Assembly (NCBI RefSeq): GCF_902498745.1
Contig: NZ_LR701479.1
Coordinates: 2,559,060-2,623,059, forward strand
Source of the DNA: Erythrobacter sp. EC-HK427
GTDB taxonomy: Bacteria > Pseudomonadota > Alphaproteobacteria > Sphingomonadales > Sphingomonadaceae
Direction of reading: 5' to 3'
DNA: 64,000 bases
In this document: positions 53,546 to 61,590 of the stretch, piece by piece
Layout of the letters: every line of letters starts with the position of its first letter
Numbering within the stretch: position 1 is the first letter of the stretch
The notes under the pieces: generated by a model
The model's database searches: none
Seen by the model: only the letters and a program-made list of their open reading frames with translations
What the model was told of the DNA's origin: nothing
Position numbers and translations under genes: made by a program

Positions 53546-54898
53546 CTATTTCATCAGCACCAGTTCTTCCGCCATCGTCGGGTGGATGGCCATGGTGGCA
53601 TCGAAATCGGCCTTGGTCAGCCCTGCCTTCACCGCAATCGCGGCCCCTTGCAGAATCTCGGGCGCTTCGGGCGCGATCATGTGGATGCCGACCACTTTGT
53701 CGTTCGCGGCGTCGACAATCATCTTGTACAGTCCGCGTTCGTTACGCCCTGCGACAACGTGCTTCATCGGGCGGAAGTCGGATTGGTAGACGCGGACCGC
53801 GCCCAGCTTGTTGCGCGCTTCGCCCTCGGTCATGCCGACAGAGGCGATGGGCGGGTGGCTGAACACGGCGCTGGGGATGCAGGAATGGTCCACCGCATAG
53901 GGCTCCCCCTTTCCGAACACGCTGTCGGCAAAGGCCTGGCCTTCGCGGATCGCCACGGGGGTTAGCTGCACCCGGTCGGTCACATCGCCCACGGCATAGA
54001 TGTAATCAACGCTCGACCTGCTGAAGGCATCGACGATGATTTCGCCCTTCGCGCCCAGTTCGACCCCGACCGTCTCCAGCCCCAAACCTTCGGTATTGGG
54101 GACGCGTCCGGTGGCGATCATCACCTGGTCGAACACGCGCGGCTCGTGGCCGGTCAGTTTGACCAGCAAAGTGCCGTCCTCCTGCTTCTCGATCCATTCG
54201 AACGAGCAGTTGAAACAGAATTCGATGCCCTTGGTGAGCGAGATTTGCAGCAGCCGGTCGCGCAGCGCCGGATCATAGCCGCGCAAAATCACATCCGAGC
54301 GGTTGACGATTGTCACCTTACTGCCGAACTGGTTGAAGATGCCAGCGAATTCATTGGCGATATAGCCGCCACCTGCGATCAGAATGCGTTCCGGCACGGC
54401 GTCCAGATGGAACGCCTCGTTCGAGGTGATAACGTGCTCGCTGCCGGAAAATTCCGGCACGAAGGGCCGCGCGCCGGTGGCGACCAAAATGTATTTAGCG
54501 GTCACCACCTTGCCGCTTTCCAGCGTGATTTCATGGTCGCCGGTGATCGTCGCGCGTTCCTTGAAAATTGTGACCTGATGGTTTTCCAGCGTTTCGGTGT
54601 GGAGTCCTTCAAGGCGGGTCACATCAGACAGGACATGGTCGCGCAGCCGCACCCAGTCGAAAGTGCATTCGCCGATGTCCCAGCCAAATTGCCTGGCGTC
54701 CTCCAGATCCTCGGCAAAATGCGCGCCGTAGACGAGCATTTTCTTGGGCACACAGCCGCGGATAACGCAGGTTCCGCCCACGCGGAATTCCTCCGCCGCC
54801 GCCACCTTTGCGCCATGCGCCGCCGCCACCCGGCTCGCCCGCGTGCCGCCCGATCCGATGCCGATGGTAAAGAGGTCGAAATCGTAGCTGTCGGCCAT
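53546..54898 (-). CDS. gor: glutathione-disulfide reductase
   Basis: 450 residues. FAD/NADPH flavoenzyme. The FAD motif IGIGSGGTRASRVAA opens the protein, the redox-active cysteines are Cys44 and Cys49 in GGTCVIRGCVPKK, the NADPH-binding segment is AGGGYIANEFAGIFNQ, and the interface motif AIHPTMAEEL is at the C terminus. The ATG at 54898 has AGGAAG eight bases upstream. It may supply glutathione for the Prx5-type peroxidase elsewhere in the window, but they are not linked. Confidence 0.95.
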   Translation of the reverse strand: MADSYDFDLFTIGIGSGGTRASRVAAAHGAKVAAAEEFRVGGTCVIRGCVPKKMLVYGAHFAEDLEDARQFGWDIGECTFDWVRLRDHVLSDVTRLEGLHTETLENHQVTIFKERATITGDHEITLESGKVVTAKYILVATGARPFVPEFSGSEHVITSNEAFHLDAVPERILIAGGGYIANEFAGIFNQFGSKVTIVNRSDVILRGYDPALRDRLLQISLTKGIEFCFNCSFEWIEKQEDGTLLVKLTGHEPRVFDQVMIATGRVPNTEGLGLETVGVELGAKGEIIVDAFSRSSVDYIYAVGDVTDRVQLTPVAIREGQAFADSVFGKGEPYAVDHSCIPSAVFSHPPIASVGMTEGEARNKLGAVRVYQSDFRPMKHVVAGRNERGLYKMIVDAANDKVVGIHMIAPEAPEILQGAAIAVKAGLTKADFDATMAIHPTMAEELVLMK

Positions 54899-55010
54899 GT
54901 CTGCTTCCTGTAACTGCAATGCTGCTGCGCGCTATGGACACTCGCCATCCGCGCCGCAACCGCCGAAAGTTACATTGGGCCGTGGGTTGGACTGGACTGG
55001 GCTGGCCCGA

Positions 55011-56039
55011 TCAGCTTTGCAGATAGGATGCGTAATCGCGCAGCAATTGCCATGCAGACACATCGGCAATGGTAATCGCCTCCTCCTGCTTCAGCTTGGC
55101 GAGCGTCAGCAGCACCTTGCGCACCGCAACTTGCTGCGTTTCGGACGCGCCGGGCATGGCGATATAGACATCGGGATAATGCTCCATCGGCGCGTCGAAG
55201 AGCAGCGAGCAGTTCATTGCATCAAAGCCGAAGCCGAGGAAGAGCAGGCGCTTGCCGAACACCAGTTCGCCGAACAGCTTGCGCTTGAAGCCGCGTTCTT
55301 CGAGCCGTTCGGAGAGCGAATGGATCTGCTCGACGACCGCCGGCAAATTGTCGATTGTGCGCGCGCCCCAATCGGCGACCGGCTCCTTGCCCGACTGCCA
55401 GTCTAGCCGCCCCGGCGTTCCGTAGACGTGGATCAGCCGCAGCTTTTCCGCCACCAGCTCGCGCGCTTCGACGATGTTCATGCCGAAGGCCATGGAAAGG
55501 GCCCATGGCAGATAGGTTTCGATCGAGCGGTCGTAATCGAAGCTGATGATCGAGAGATTGTCGAGGCAGCGGTCTGCCTTTGCCCGCGGCACCCCGCTGA
55601 CAATCGCCTGCGCCAGTTGGAAGAGCCAGTTTTCGCTGCCGCGCACCGGCAGATCGCCCGGATCGCGCGGTTCGGCAGCGAGCGGCGATTCTGCCTCCGC
55701 AGCCAATGTGAAATGAGTGATGGCGAGTTTGCCGACTGCCAGCACCATCGGATTGTCGCCGAATTGCTCCAGCACTGCGTCAATCGACCCGCCAAGCCGC
55801 GCTGCAGAGCGGATCTGCTGGCCCGCCTTGAACAGGTGCGATTTGTTGACCCGCGCCGCTTCGGCAATTGCTTCCAGATGCGCGGCCATGGCGGCGATAT
55901 CATCGCTCACTACCTCGGTGCCGAGGCGCGCGAATTCGAGCCCTCCGGCAATCCGCGTCAATAGCGCCGCACTATCGGGGAATTGCAGTTCCGCAGATGC
56001 GCCCGCGCCGACAACCAGAGTGGTTTTAGTGCGTATCAT
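55011..56039 (-). CDS. stand-alone SIR2-like (NAD-binding) protein, unknown role
   Basis: 342 residues, no signal peptide or membrane helix. The Rossmann-type start TTLVVGAGASAELQFP (GAGAS at 11-15), SIISFDYDRSIETYL (the Asn/Asp-Tyr-Asp position of SIR2 folds, 166-170), IHVYG with His204, and LLFLGFGFDAMN (267-272) together fit the SIR2-like family found in NADase effectors of phage defence and in uncharacterised housekeeping-context genes. It is shorter than ThsA-type proteins and has no attached SLOG, STAND or pAgo partner nearby. The gene lies between the DEAD-box helicase and gor genes; a hairpin precedes the start. NADase activity is inferred, not shown. Confidence 0.62.
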   Translation of the reverse strand: MIRTKTTLVVGAGASAELQFPDSAALLTRIAGGLEFARLGTEVVSDDIAAMAAHLEAIAEAARVNKSHLFKAGQQIRSAARLGGSIDAVLEQFGDNPMVLAVGKLAITHFTLAAEAESPLAAEPRDPGDLPVRGSENWLFQLAQAIVSGVPRAKADRCLDNLSIISFDYDRSIETYLPWALSMAFGMNIVEARELVAEKLRLIHVYGTPGRLDWQSGKEPVADWGARTIDNLPAVVEQIHSLSERLEERGFKRKLFGELVFGKRLLFLGFGFDAMNCSLLFDAPMEHYPDVYIAMPGASETQQVAVRKVLLTLAKLKQEEAITIADVSAWQLLRDYASYLQS

Positions 56040-56049
56040 CGCAGCGTGG

Positions 56050-56078
56050 CGTCCCCGTCAGTTTTCATGACGGGAACG
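56050..56078 (-). promoter_or_regulatory. hairpin just before the SIR2-like gene
   Basis: An 11-bp stem including one G-T pair (minus strand CGTTCCCGTCA with TGACGGGGACG, loop TGAAAAC), ending ten bases before the ATG. The purine-rich GGGGA that could act as ribosome-binding site lies in its 3' arm. There is no T run, so it is less terminator-like than the DUF885 hairpin. Confidence 0.45.
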
Positions 56079-56134
56079 CTACACGGCTTATGCTTAAGAT
56101 TTGTCTATCGCAGCAGGATTAGCCCTACCCCTAA

Positions 56135-57559
56135 TTAGCCTTGTCGCTGGCCACCGCTGCGCTGCGGGCGATTACCGCCACCGCCGCCGCCACGACGGCG
56201 ATTGCCGCCGGGCCTGCCTTCGGCGCTACCATGCGGGCGGGCGCCACCGGTCCGGTTTGGCTTGCCCTTGCGTGCCTGATGCTTGTCCTTGGGCTTGTCC
56301 TTGCGCTCTTCCGAACGCTGGGCAGAGACACCGCGCGGCATTGGCTGCACGCGCTTCATCTTGGTGGGCGCCGCCCGCTTGGTCGGGCCGACCCCTTCGA
56401 CCACCGCACGGAAATTCTCCGGCAGGGCGAGCCGTTCGAACTCGGCATCGGTCATCTTCTGGATGTCCTTCAGATAGGCGCGTTCGTCCTCGGCGCAGAA
56501 GGCAATCGCGATCCCGTCCGCTCCGGCGCGCGCGGTGCGGCCGATGCGGTGCACATATTGCTCGGGCACGTTGGGCAGCTCGAAATTGATGACGTGGGAA
56601 ACGCCCGGAATATCGATCCCGCGCGCCGCAACATCGGTGGCGATCAGGATCGGGGTTTTCGCCCGCTTGAACTCGTCGAGCGCACGCTGGCGCTGCGGCT
56701 GGCTCTTGTTGCCATGGATGGCGTTGGCCGGAATGCCGATTTGCGAAAGCTTCTTCACCACCCGGTCAGCGCCGTGTTTGGTGCGGGTGAAGATGAGCAC
56801 GCGTTCGAACTTGCCCGGAACCTGATGGCGTTCGGACAGAATCATTTCCAGCAAGGCCTGCTTCTCATCGCCCTGCACCATGAACAGATACTGGTCGATC
56901 CGCTCAGCTGTGGTGGCGGCGGGCGTTACGCTCACCTGCACCGGATTGTTGCAATAGCCGGAGACCAGCTCCTTGATCGCCTTGGGCATAGTGGCGCTGA
57001 AGAACAGCGTCTGCCGGTCGGCCGGGGCCAGATCGCGGATTTTGCGCAGGGCATGGATAAAGCCGAGATCGAGCATCTGGTCAGCCTCGTCGAGCACGAG
57101 GATTTCGAGGCCCGACAGGTTGAACGCCTTCTGGTCGATCAGATCGAGCAAGCGCCCCGGTGTGGCGACCAGAATATCGGTGCCGCGATGCAGCTTGTTG
57201 CGATCCTTGCTGACGCTGGTGCCGCCGACGATGGAGTGGACTTTCAGGCCCGCAAGCGCGCCGTAATCCATCGCCGACTGGGCGATCTGCCCGGCCAGCT
57301 CGCGGGTCGGCGCAAGCACCAGCATACGGCAGGATTTGAACGGGATCTGGTTATCGGCCTTGCGCAGATTGTCGATGCTGGGGAGCATGAACGCGGCGGT
57401 TTTGCCGGTGCCGGTCTGCGCGATACCGAGCAGGTCGCGCCCTTCAAGGACGGCGGGAATGGCCTGCGCCTGGATGGGCGTGGGGGTTTCGTAGCCCTGC
57501 ATATCGAGGGCCTGCATAACGGGCTGCGACAGTCCGAGGTCGGAAAATTTGATAGTCAT
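56135..57559 (-). CDS. DEAD-box ATP-dependent RNA helicase (RhlE-like)
   Basis: 474 residues. Two RecA-like lobes carry Q-motif FSDLGLSQPV with PTPIQAQAIP, motif I AQTGTGKT, DEAD in LDEADQMLDLGF, FFSATMP, and motif VI YVHRIGRTARAG. A basic, Gly/Arg-rich tail of about 90 residues (ending in GGGGGGNRPQRSGGQRQG) suits binding of structured RNA. Likely roles are ribosome assembly or RNA decay at low temperature. The ATG at 57559 is the family start. The gap before it contains a GC-rich hairpin (57618-57640). Confidence 0.93.
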   Translation of the reverse strand: MTIKFSDLGLSQPVMQALDMQGYETPTPIQAQAIPAVLEGRDLLGIAQTGTGKTAAFMLPSIDNLRKADNQIPFKSCRMLVLAPTRELAGQIAQSAMDYGALAGLKVHSIVGGTSVSKDRNKLHRGTDILVATPGRLLDLIDQKAFNLSGLEILVLDEADQMLDLGFIHALRKIRDLAPADRQTLFFSATMPKAIKELVSGYCNNPVQVSVTPAATTAERIDQYLFMVQGDEKQALLEMILSERHQVPGKFERVLIFTRTKHGADRVVKKLSQIGIPANAIHGNKSQPQRQRALDEFKRAKTPILIATDVAARGIDIPGVSHVINFELPNVPEQYVHRIGRTARAGADGIAIAFCAEDERAYLKDIQKMTDAEFERLALPENFRAVVEGVGPTKRAAPTKMKRVQPMPRGVSAQRSEERKDKPKDKHQARKGKPNRTGGARPHGSAEGRPGGNRRRGGGGGGNRPQRSGGQRQG

Positions 57560-57987
57560 GTGTAGTATTGAACTCGCAATAAATGCGGCGCGCACGCGGA
57601 ACGGATTCCGGGCGCGGCGCGGGTGTCAAAACGACCCGCGTGAAAAGGGAAGTCTCTTGGAAAAGGACCGAAGGGCTGCCGGGGCTTTGTAGCTTTCTCA
57701 CTACCGCCGCTTCACGCAGGCGCGCGCTTCGATGCTGGGCATATGGATGCTGCACTGCGGAAAGTCAAAGCAAATCGGTCGCCGCGAGGGCAATCCTTGT
57801 CGTATTTCAGACACAAGTGTCACCAATCAACAACAATGTAAGCGAACCTTCACATTTCCCACAGGCACAGGATTGACCCTACCCGCGCAATACGGATTCA
57901 GAAGCCTTCGCACAGGCGGCACCACCGAATGCCTGCCGCCATCCCGCCTCCGCTGCGCCCATCCGCGCGATCTTAAGGACATTCGGT
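57560..57987. other. 428-base divergent intergenic region, DEAD-box gene to TonB receptor
   Basis: No convincing gene. It holds a 7-bp hairpin CGCGGGT/ACCCGCG (57618-57624 with 57634-57640) that would lie in the 5' leader of the helicase gene. It also holds a perfect palindrome GACACAAGTGTC (57810-57821), placed like an operator 166 bases before the TonB receptor start. Promoters for both genes must be here, but none stands out. Confidence 0.6.
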
Positions 57988-60321
57988 ATGACCAAGAGTT
58001 TTTCCCGTCTGCTTGCCACCTCCGCGCTGATCGGTGCGACCGCCACCGCCAACCCCGCTTTCGCGCAGGACGAAGGCGCGCAGGAAGAAACCGGCGTCGG
58101 CACGATCATCGTCACCGCGCAGCGCCGCAGCGAGGACATTCAGGACGTTCCCGTATCGGTGACCGCCGTGGACAGTGACACGCTCGCCGCGGTCAATGCC
58201 AGCGGGGCGGACATCCGCGCACTCTCGGGCCGCGCGCCCAGCCTGATCGTCGAGAGTTCGTTCGGCCGCACCTTCCCGCGCTTCTATATTCGCGGCCTCG
58301 GCAACACCGATTTCGACTTCAACGCCTCGCAGCCCGTCAGCCTTGTGTATGATGATGTCGTTCTCGAAAACCCGATCCTCAAGGGCTTCCCGGTGTTCGA
58401 TATGCAGCAGGTCGAAGTCCTGCGCGGCCCGCAGGGCACGCTGTTCGGGCGCAACACGCCCGCAGGGATCGTCAAATTCGATACGGTGGAACCGAGCAGC
58501 AACCTCGAAGGTTATGCGCAGGTCTCCTATGGCTCATTCAACAATGTGAATGCCGAAGCCGCCTTCAACGTGCCGGTGGGCGATGTTGGCGCGCTGCGCC
58601 TGTCGGGCCTTGTGCAGCGGCAGGATAACTGGGTGGACAATGTCCTGCCCTCCGGTACCACCGAAGATGCCTTTGGCGGCTACACCGATATCGCCTTCCG
58701 CGCGCAATTGCTACTTGAGCCGACCGACAACTTTGAAATCCTGCTGACCGGACAAATCCGCGATCTGGACGGCACCGCGCGGCTGTTCCGCGCCAACAAT
58801 TTCACCCGCGGACAGGAAGGCCTCAACGCCAATTTTGACCGCGACACGGTTTCGGTCGACGGGCAGAATGCGCAAAGCGTCACCACGCAGAACCTCGCTG
58901 CCCGCGTGACGCTTGATCTGGGCGCGGTATCGGTGATTTCGGTGACCAGCTTCTGGCACGGCGAGTCCTCCTCCGTCGGCGATGTCGATGGCGGTTTTGG
59001 CGCGAACTTCCTGCCGCCGAACCTCACCGGCCCCGGGCAGATCCCCTTCACCGCCGAAACCCGCGACCTGATCCCCGGGCTCGACCAGTTCACGCAGGAA
59101 CTGCGCATCGCCAGCAATGGCGACGGCCCGCTCAGCTATCAGGGCGGCATCTTCTTCTTCAGCGAAGATCTGAGCATCCGCAGCGACAACTTCTCCACGC
59201 TGGGCGATCCGCTGAACCAGCCCGGCGGCGTGAATATCGTCGTCAGCCAGTTCCAGCAGAGCGACGCCTTCGGCCTTTTCGGATCGTTCACTTACGATCT
59301 GACCGAGCAGCTGAGCATCAGCGCCGGTGCCCGCTACAATGATGACAGCCGCGAATTCGAAGTGGTGCGCAGCGCCGATTCGCAATTCCCTGTCTTCCTG
59401 CAAAACCCGCTCGGCACCGTCACCCGCGAAGTGAGCGATGATACGATCACTTGGGACGCGAGCATCACCTATGCCGCAACCGATGATGTAAACCTCTACG
59501 CCCGCGTCGCCCGTGGCTATCGCGCGCCGAGCATCCAGGGCCGCATCCTCTTCCCGCCCGCCACCGCCACGCCGCTGGAAGACGGTGTGACCGTCGCGGG
59601 TTCGGAAACGATCACGTCCTATGAAACCGGCATCAAGTCGACCTTCTGGGATAGCCGTGCGCGGGTGAACCTCACCGGCTACATTTACGATCTCAACGAT
59701 GCGCAGCTGACCGCCGTGGGCGGCAATGTGAACGCGAACCGGCTGGTGAATGCGGACAATGTGCGCGGTTACGGCCTCGAACTTGACGCGCAGCTGGCGC
59801 CGGTGGACGGGCTGACCTTCACCGCAGGCCTCAGCTATAATCACACCGAGATTCAGGACGCCGGCCTCACCACCGCGGCGTGCGGCGGGGTGCGGGTGGA
59901 CACATTCCCCGATGTCTCGCTCTGCACCATCACCGATCCGATTGTGACCCCGGCCGCGCCTTTTGCCGCCGCGATTGTCAGCATCGACGGCAACAGCCTG
60001 CCGCAGGCGCCCGAATGGATCGCCAACTGGACGGCCCGCTACGAATTCCCCGTGGGTGACGGCGATGTGTACCTGCTGACCGACTGGTATTACCGCAGCC
60101 GCATCAACTTCTTCCTGTATGAAAGCGTGGAATTCCAGGATGCGAGCCTGCTGGAAGGCGGCGCGCGGCTGGGTTGGGACAACGGCACGTTCGAAGTCGC
60201 TGCGTTCGTGCGTAACATCACCGATGATGAAAGCGCGGTGAGCGGGATCGACTTCAACAACCTCACCGCCATGGTCAATGAACCGCGCACTTACGGCGTG
60301 TTTGCGGCGGTGCGGTTCTAG
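57988..60321 (+). CDS. TonB-dependent outer-membrane receptor
   Basis: 777 residues. The signal peptide ends at NPAFAQ, a TonB-box-like IIVTAQRR follows, and then the plug domain with DVPVSVTAVD, RFYIRGLG and VEVLRGPQGTLFGRNTPAG. The rest is a 22-strand barrel with typical segments such as YNDDSREFE, DVNLYARVARGYRAPS and YGLELDAQL, and an aromatic C-terminal residue (VRF). This belongs to the large sphingomonad receptor group often tied to plant or aromatic carbon sources as well as siderophores. Substrate cannot be read, and no degradative genes adjoin it. A palindromic repeat follows the stop. Confidence 0.95.
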   Translation: MTKSFSRLLATSALIGATATANPAFAQDEGAQEETGVGTIIVTAQRRSEDIQDVPVSVTAVDSDTLAAVNASGADIRALSGRAPSLIVESSFGRTFPRFYIRGLGNTDFDFNASQPVSLVYDDVVLENPILKGFPVFDMQQVEVLRGPQGTLFGRNTPAGIVKFDTVEPSSNLEGYAQVSYGSFNNVNAEAAFNVPVGDVGALRLSGLVQRQDNWVDNVLPSGTTEDAFGGYTDIAFRAQLLLEPTDNFEILLTGQIRDLDGTARLFRANNFTRGQEGLNANFDRDTVSVDGQNAQSVTTQNLAARVTLDLGAVSVISVTSFWHGESSSVGDVDGGFGANFLPPNLTGPGQIPFTAETRDLIPGLDQFTQELRIASNGDGPLSYQGGIFFFSEDLSIRSDNFSTLGDPLNQPGGVNIVVSQFQQSDAFGLFGSFTYDLTEQLSISAGARYNDDSREFEVVRSADSQFPVFLQNPLGTVTREVSDDTITWDASITYAATDDVNLYARVARGYRAPSIQGRILFPPATATPLEDGVTVAGSETITSYETGIKSTFWDSRARVNLTGYIYDLNDAQLTAVGGNVNANRLVNADNVRGYGLELDAQLAPVDGLTFTAGLSYNHTEIQDAGLTTAACGGVRVDTFPDVSLCTITDPIVTPAAPFAAAIVSIDGNSLPQAPEWIANWTARYEFPVGDGDVYLLTDWYYRSRINFFLYESVEFQDASLLEGGARLGWDNGTFEVAAFVRNITDDESAVSGIDFNNLTAMVNEPRTYGVFAAVRF

Positions 60322-60330
60322 GGAGCGCGC

Positions 60331-60416
60331 GCGTCATTGCGAGCCGCAGGCGCGGCAATCCAGTCCTGACGTTGGGACTGGATTGCGGCGTCGCCTGCGG
60401 CTCCTCGCAATGACGC
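60331..60416. repeat. long inverted repeat, family B copy 1
   Basis: Arms of about 36-42 bases (60331-60366 and 60375-60416) with an 8-base loop. Arm ends read GCGTCATTGCGAG and CTCGCAATGACGC; the inner parts GCAATCCAGTCC and GGACTGGATTGC are complementary. It fills the gap between the convergent TonB-receptor and tspO genes and could serve as terminator for both. A degenerate copy lies at 60915-61021. Confidence 0.85.
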
Positions 60417-60420
60417 AGGC

Positions 60421-60891
60421 TTAGCCGAACGGCTTGTTGAGCTGCACGATCTTCCAGTTGAGCACGGTGGCGAAGCTGACCCATGCGAGGTACGGCACGA
60501 TCAGCCACGGCGCGAGACCGTCCCACCGGCCCAGCGTCAGCACCAGCGCCAGCACGCTCGCCCAAAGGAGCGGCACTTCGACCAGCGCCCAGTCGGGCCG
60601 GCGGAGCGTGAAGAAGATCGGCGACCAGACGAAGTTCGCCACGCCATTGATAACGTAGAGCGCGATCAGCCACTGCGTCTCCCCCGCCGCCACGGCTCCG
60701 TCCCAACTGCGATAGAACGCCCAAGCGGCAAGGCCGAAAATGGTCGTCCACGCTGGGCCGAACAGCCAGTCCGGCGGCTGCCAGCTGGGCTTGTTGAGCT
60801 TGTAATACCACTCGCCAATACTGGTAAGCAGCGCCCCGCCTGCAGCGAGAATGAGCGCCCATGTGATGGCGAAGATAAGGGGGAAGGTCAT
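60421..60891 (-). CDS. tspO: TspO/MBR-family tryptophan-rich membrane protein
   Basis: 156 residues, five membrane helices. Family pattern: WYYKLNKPSWQPPDWLFGPAWT near the N terminus, then YVINGVANFVWSPIFF and WLIVPYLAWVSFATVLNW. TspO binds porphyrins and related molecules and modulates tetrapyrrole or stress responses in alphaproteobacteria. The ATG at 60891 fits the family length; a GTG at 60906 is an alternative. It is flanked by two copies of the family B inverted repeat. Confidence 0.93.
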   Translation of the reverse strand: MTFPLIFAITWALILAAGGALLTSIGEWYYKLNKPSWQPPDWLFGPAWTTIFGLAAWAFYRSWDGAVAAGETQWLIALYVINGVANFVWSPIFFTLRRPDWALVEVPLLWASVLALVLTLGRWDGLAPWLIVPYLAWVSFATVLNWKIVQLNKPFG

Positions 60892-60914
60892 TGGGCGAGC
60901 ATACACCTATTCCA

Positions 60915-61021
60915 CGTCATTGCGAGGAGCCGTTGGGCGACTCGGCAATCCAGCTTCCACGCTATCCGCTTGCTGCAACGTCAGAAGTTGGATCGCCACG
61001 CCCTGCTGGCTCGCGACTACA
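60915..61021. repeat. inverted repeat, family B copy 2 (degenerate)
   Basis: It begins CGTCATTGCGAGGAGCC and contains CGGCAATCCAG, as in copy 1. The right half (GTTGGATCGCCACGCCCTG to GGCTCGCGACT) is only partly complementary. It is upstream of tspO on the other side from copy 1, so tspO sits between two copies. Confidence 0.7.
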
Positions 61022-61042
61022 GCCTCCTTTCGAAATAATTCG

Positions 61043-61588
61043 TCAGTCCACTGGAGGCTCAAACTCCCTGCTCATCTCGAGCGGGCCGATGATGAAATCA
61101 AAAGACTCAACCAGCAGAATCGTTGAGAGCTTTCCTTCAACGGTAAATGGGTCAGTCAGCACGCTGAACATTGAACCCCATACGTCTCCGCCACATCCGC
61201 TTACGGTTACGGCATCCCCCTTCAGCATATCGCTGCAAAGCCAAGGGCCGACCTGCCTCCAATACATCCCGCCAAGAGCGTCGTCACCGCGCCCATCGCC
61301 GACCATATTGAAGCCTTCAGTTGAAAGCAGACGACCGAGCACTTCGACGATAGCTTGCGGCTCTGAGTAAAGGTGTCCTCCTGCCGAACTGACTACTGAC
61401 AAGGTCGCATCTTCCGCGAGATACTCCTTCGCTTGCACCCACTCGCCCCGACCAATCAACGCGAAGAAGCGACCCGAAAGCGTGGGAATTTCGAAATCGA
61501 CCGGCGAGCAGGCAGAAACGCTCGCGCTCGCGGCAAGTGTTGATGCAACGGTGGCGCCAACAATCAATTCTCGTCTTGAAATACCCAT
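61043..61588 (-). CDS. Tat-exported protein of unknown function, possibly NTF2/SnoaL-like
   Basis: 181 residues. The N terminus MGISRRELIVGATVASTLAA is a twin-arginine signal (SRREL), followed by a possible lipobox (SVSAC). The mature part opens FFALIGRGEWVQAKEYLAEDATLSV, a helix-then-strand pattern like NTF2/SnoaL-fold domains, but overall similarity is too weak to be sure. The ATG at 61588 has GGGG five bases upstream; a GTG at 61594 overlapping the pgi stop is the alternative. Codon usage looks less GC-rich than in pgi. Probably cotranscribed with pgi. Confidence 0.6.
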   Translation of the reverse strand: MGISRRELIVGATVASTLAASASVSACSPVDFEIPTLSGRFFALIGRGEWVQAKEYLAEDATLSVVSSAGGHLYSEPQAIVEVLGRLLSTEGFNMVGDGRGDDALGGMYWRQVGPWLCSDMLKGDAVTVSGCGGDVWGSMFSVLTDPFTVEGKLSTILLVESFDFIIGPLEMSREFEPPVD

Positions 61589-61590
61589 AC

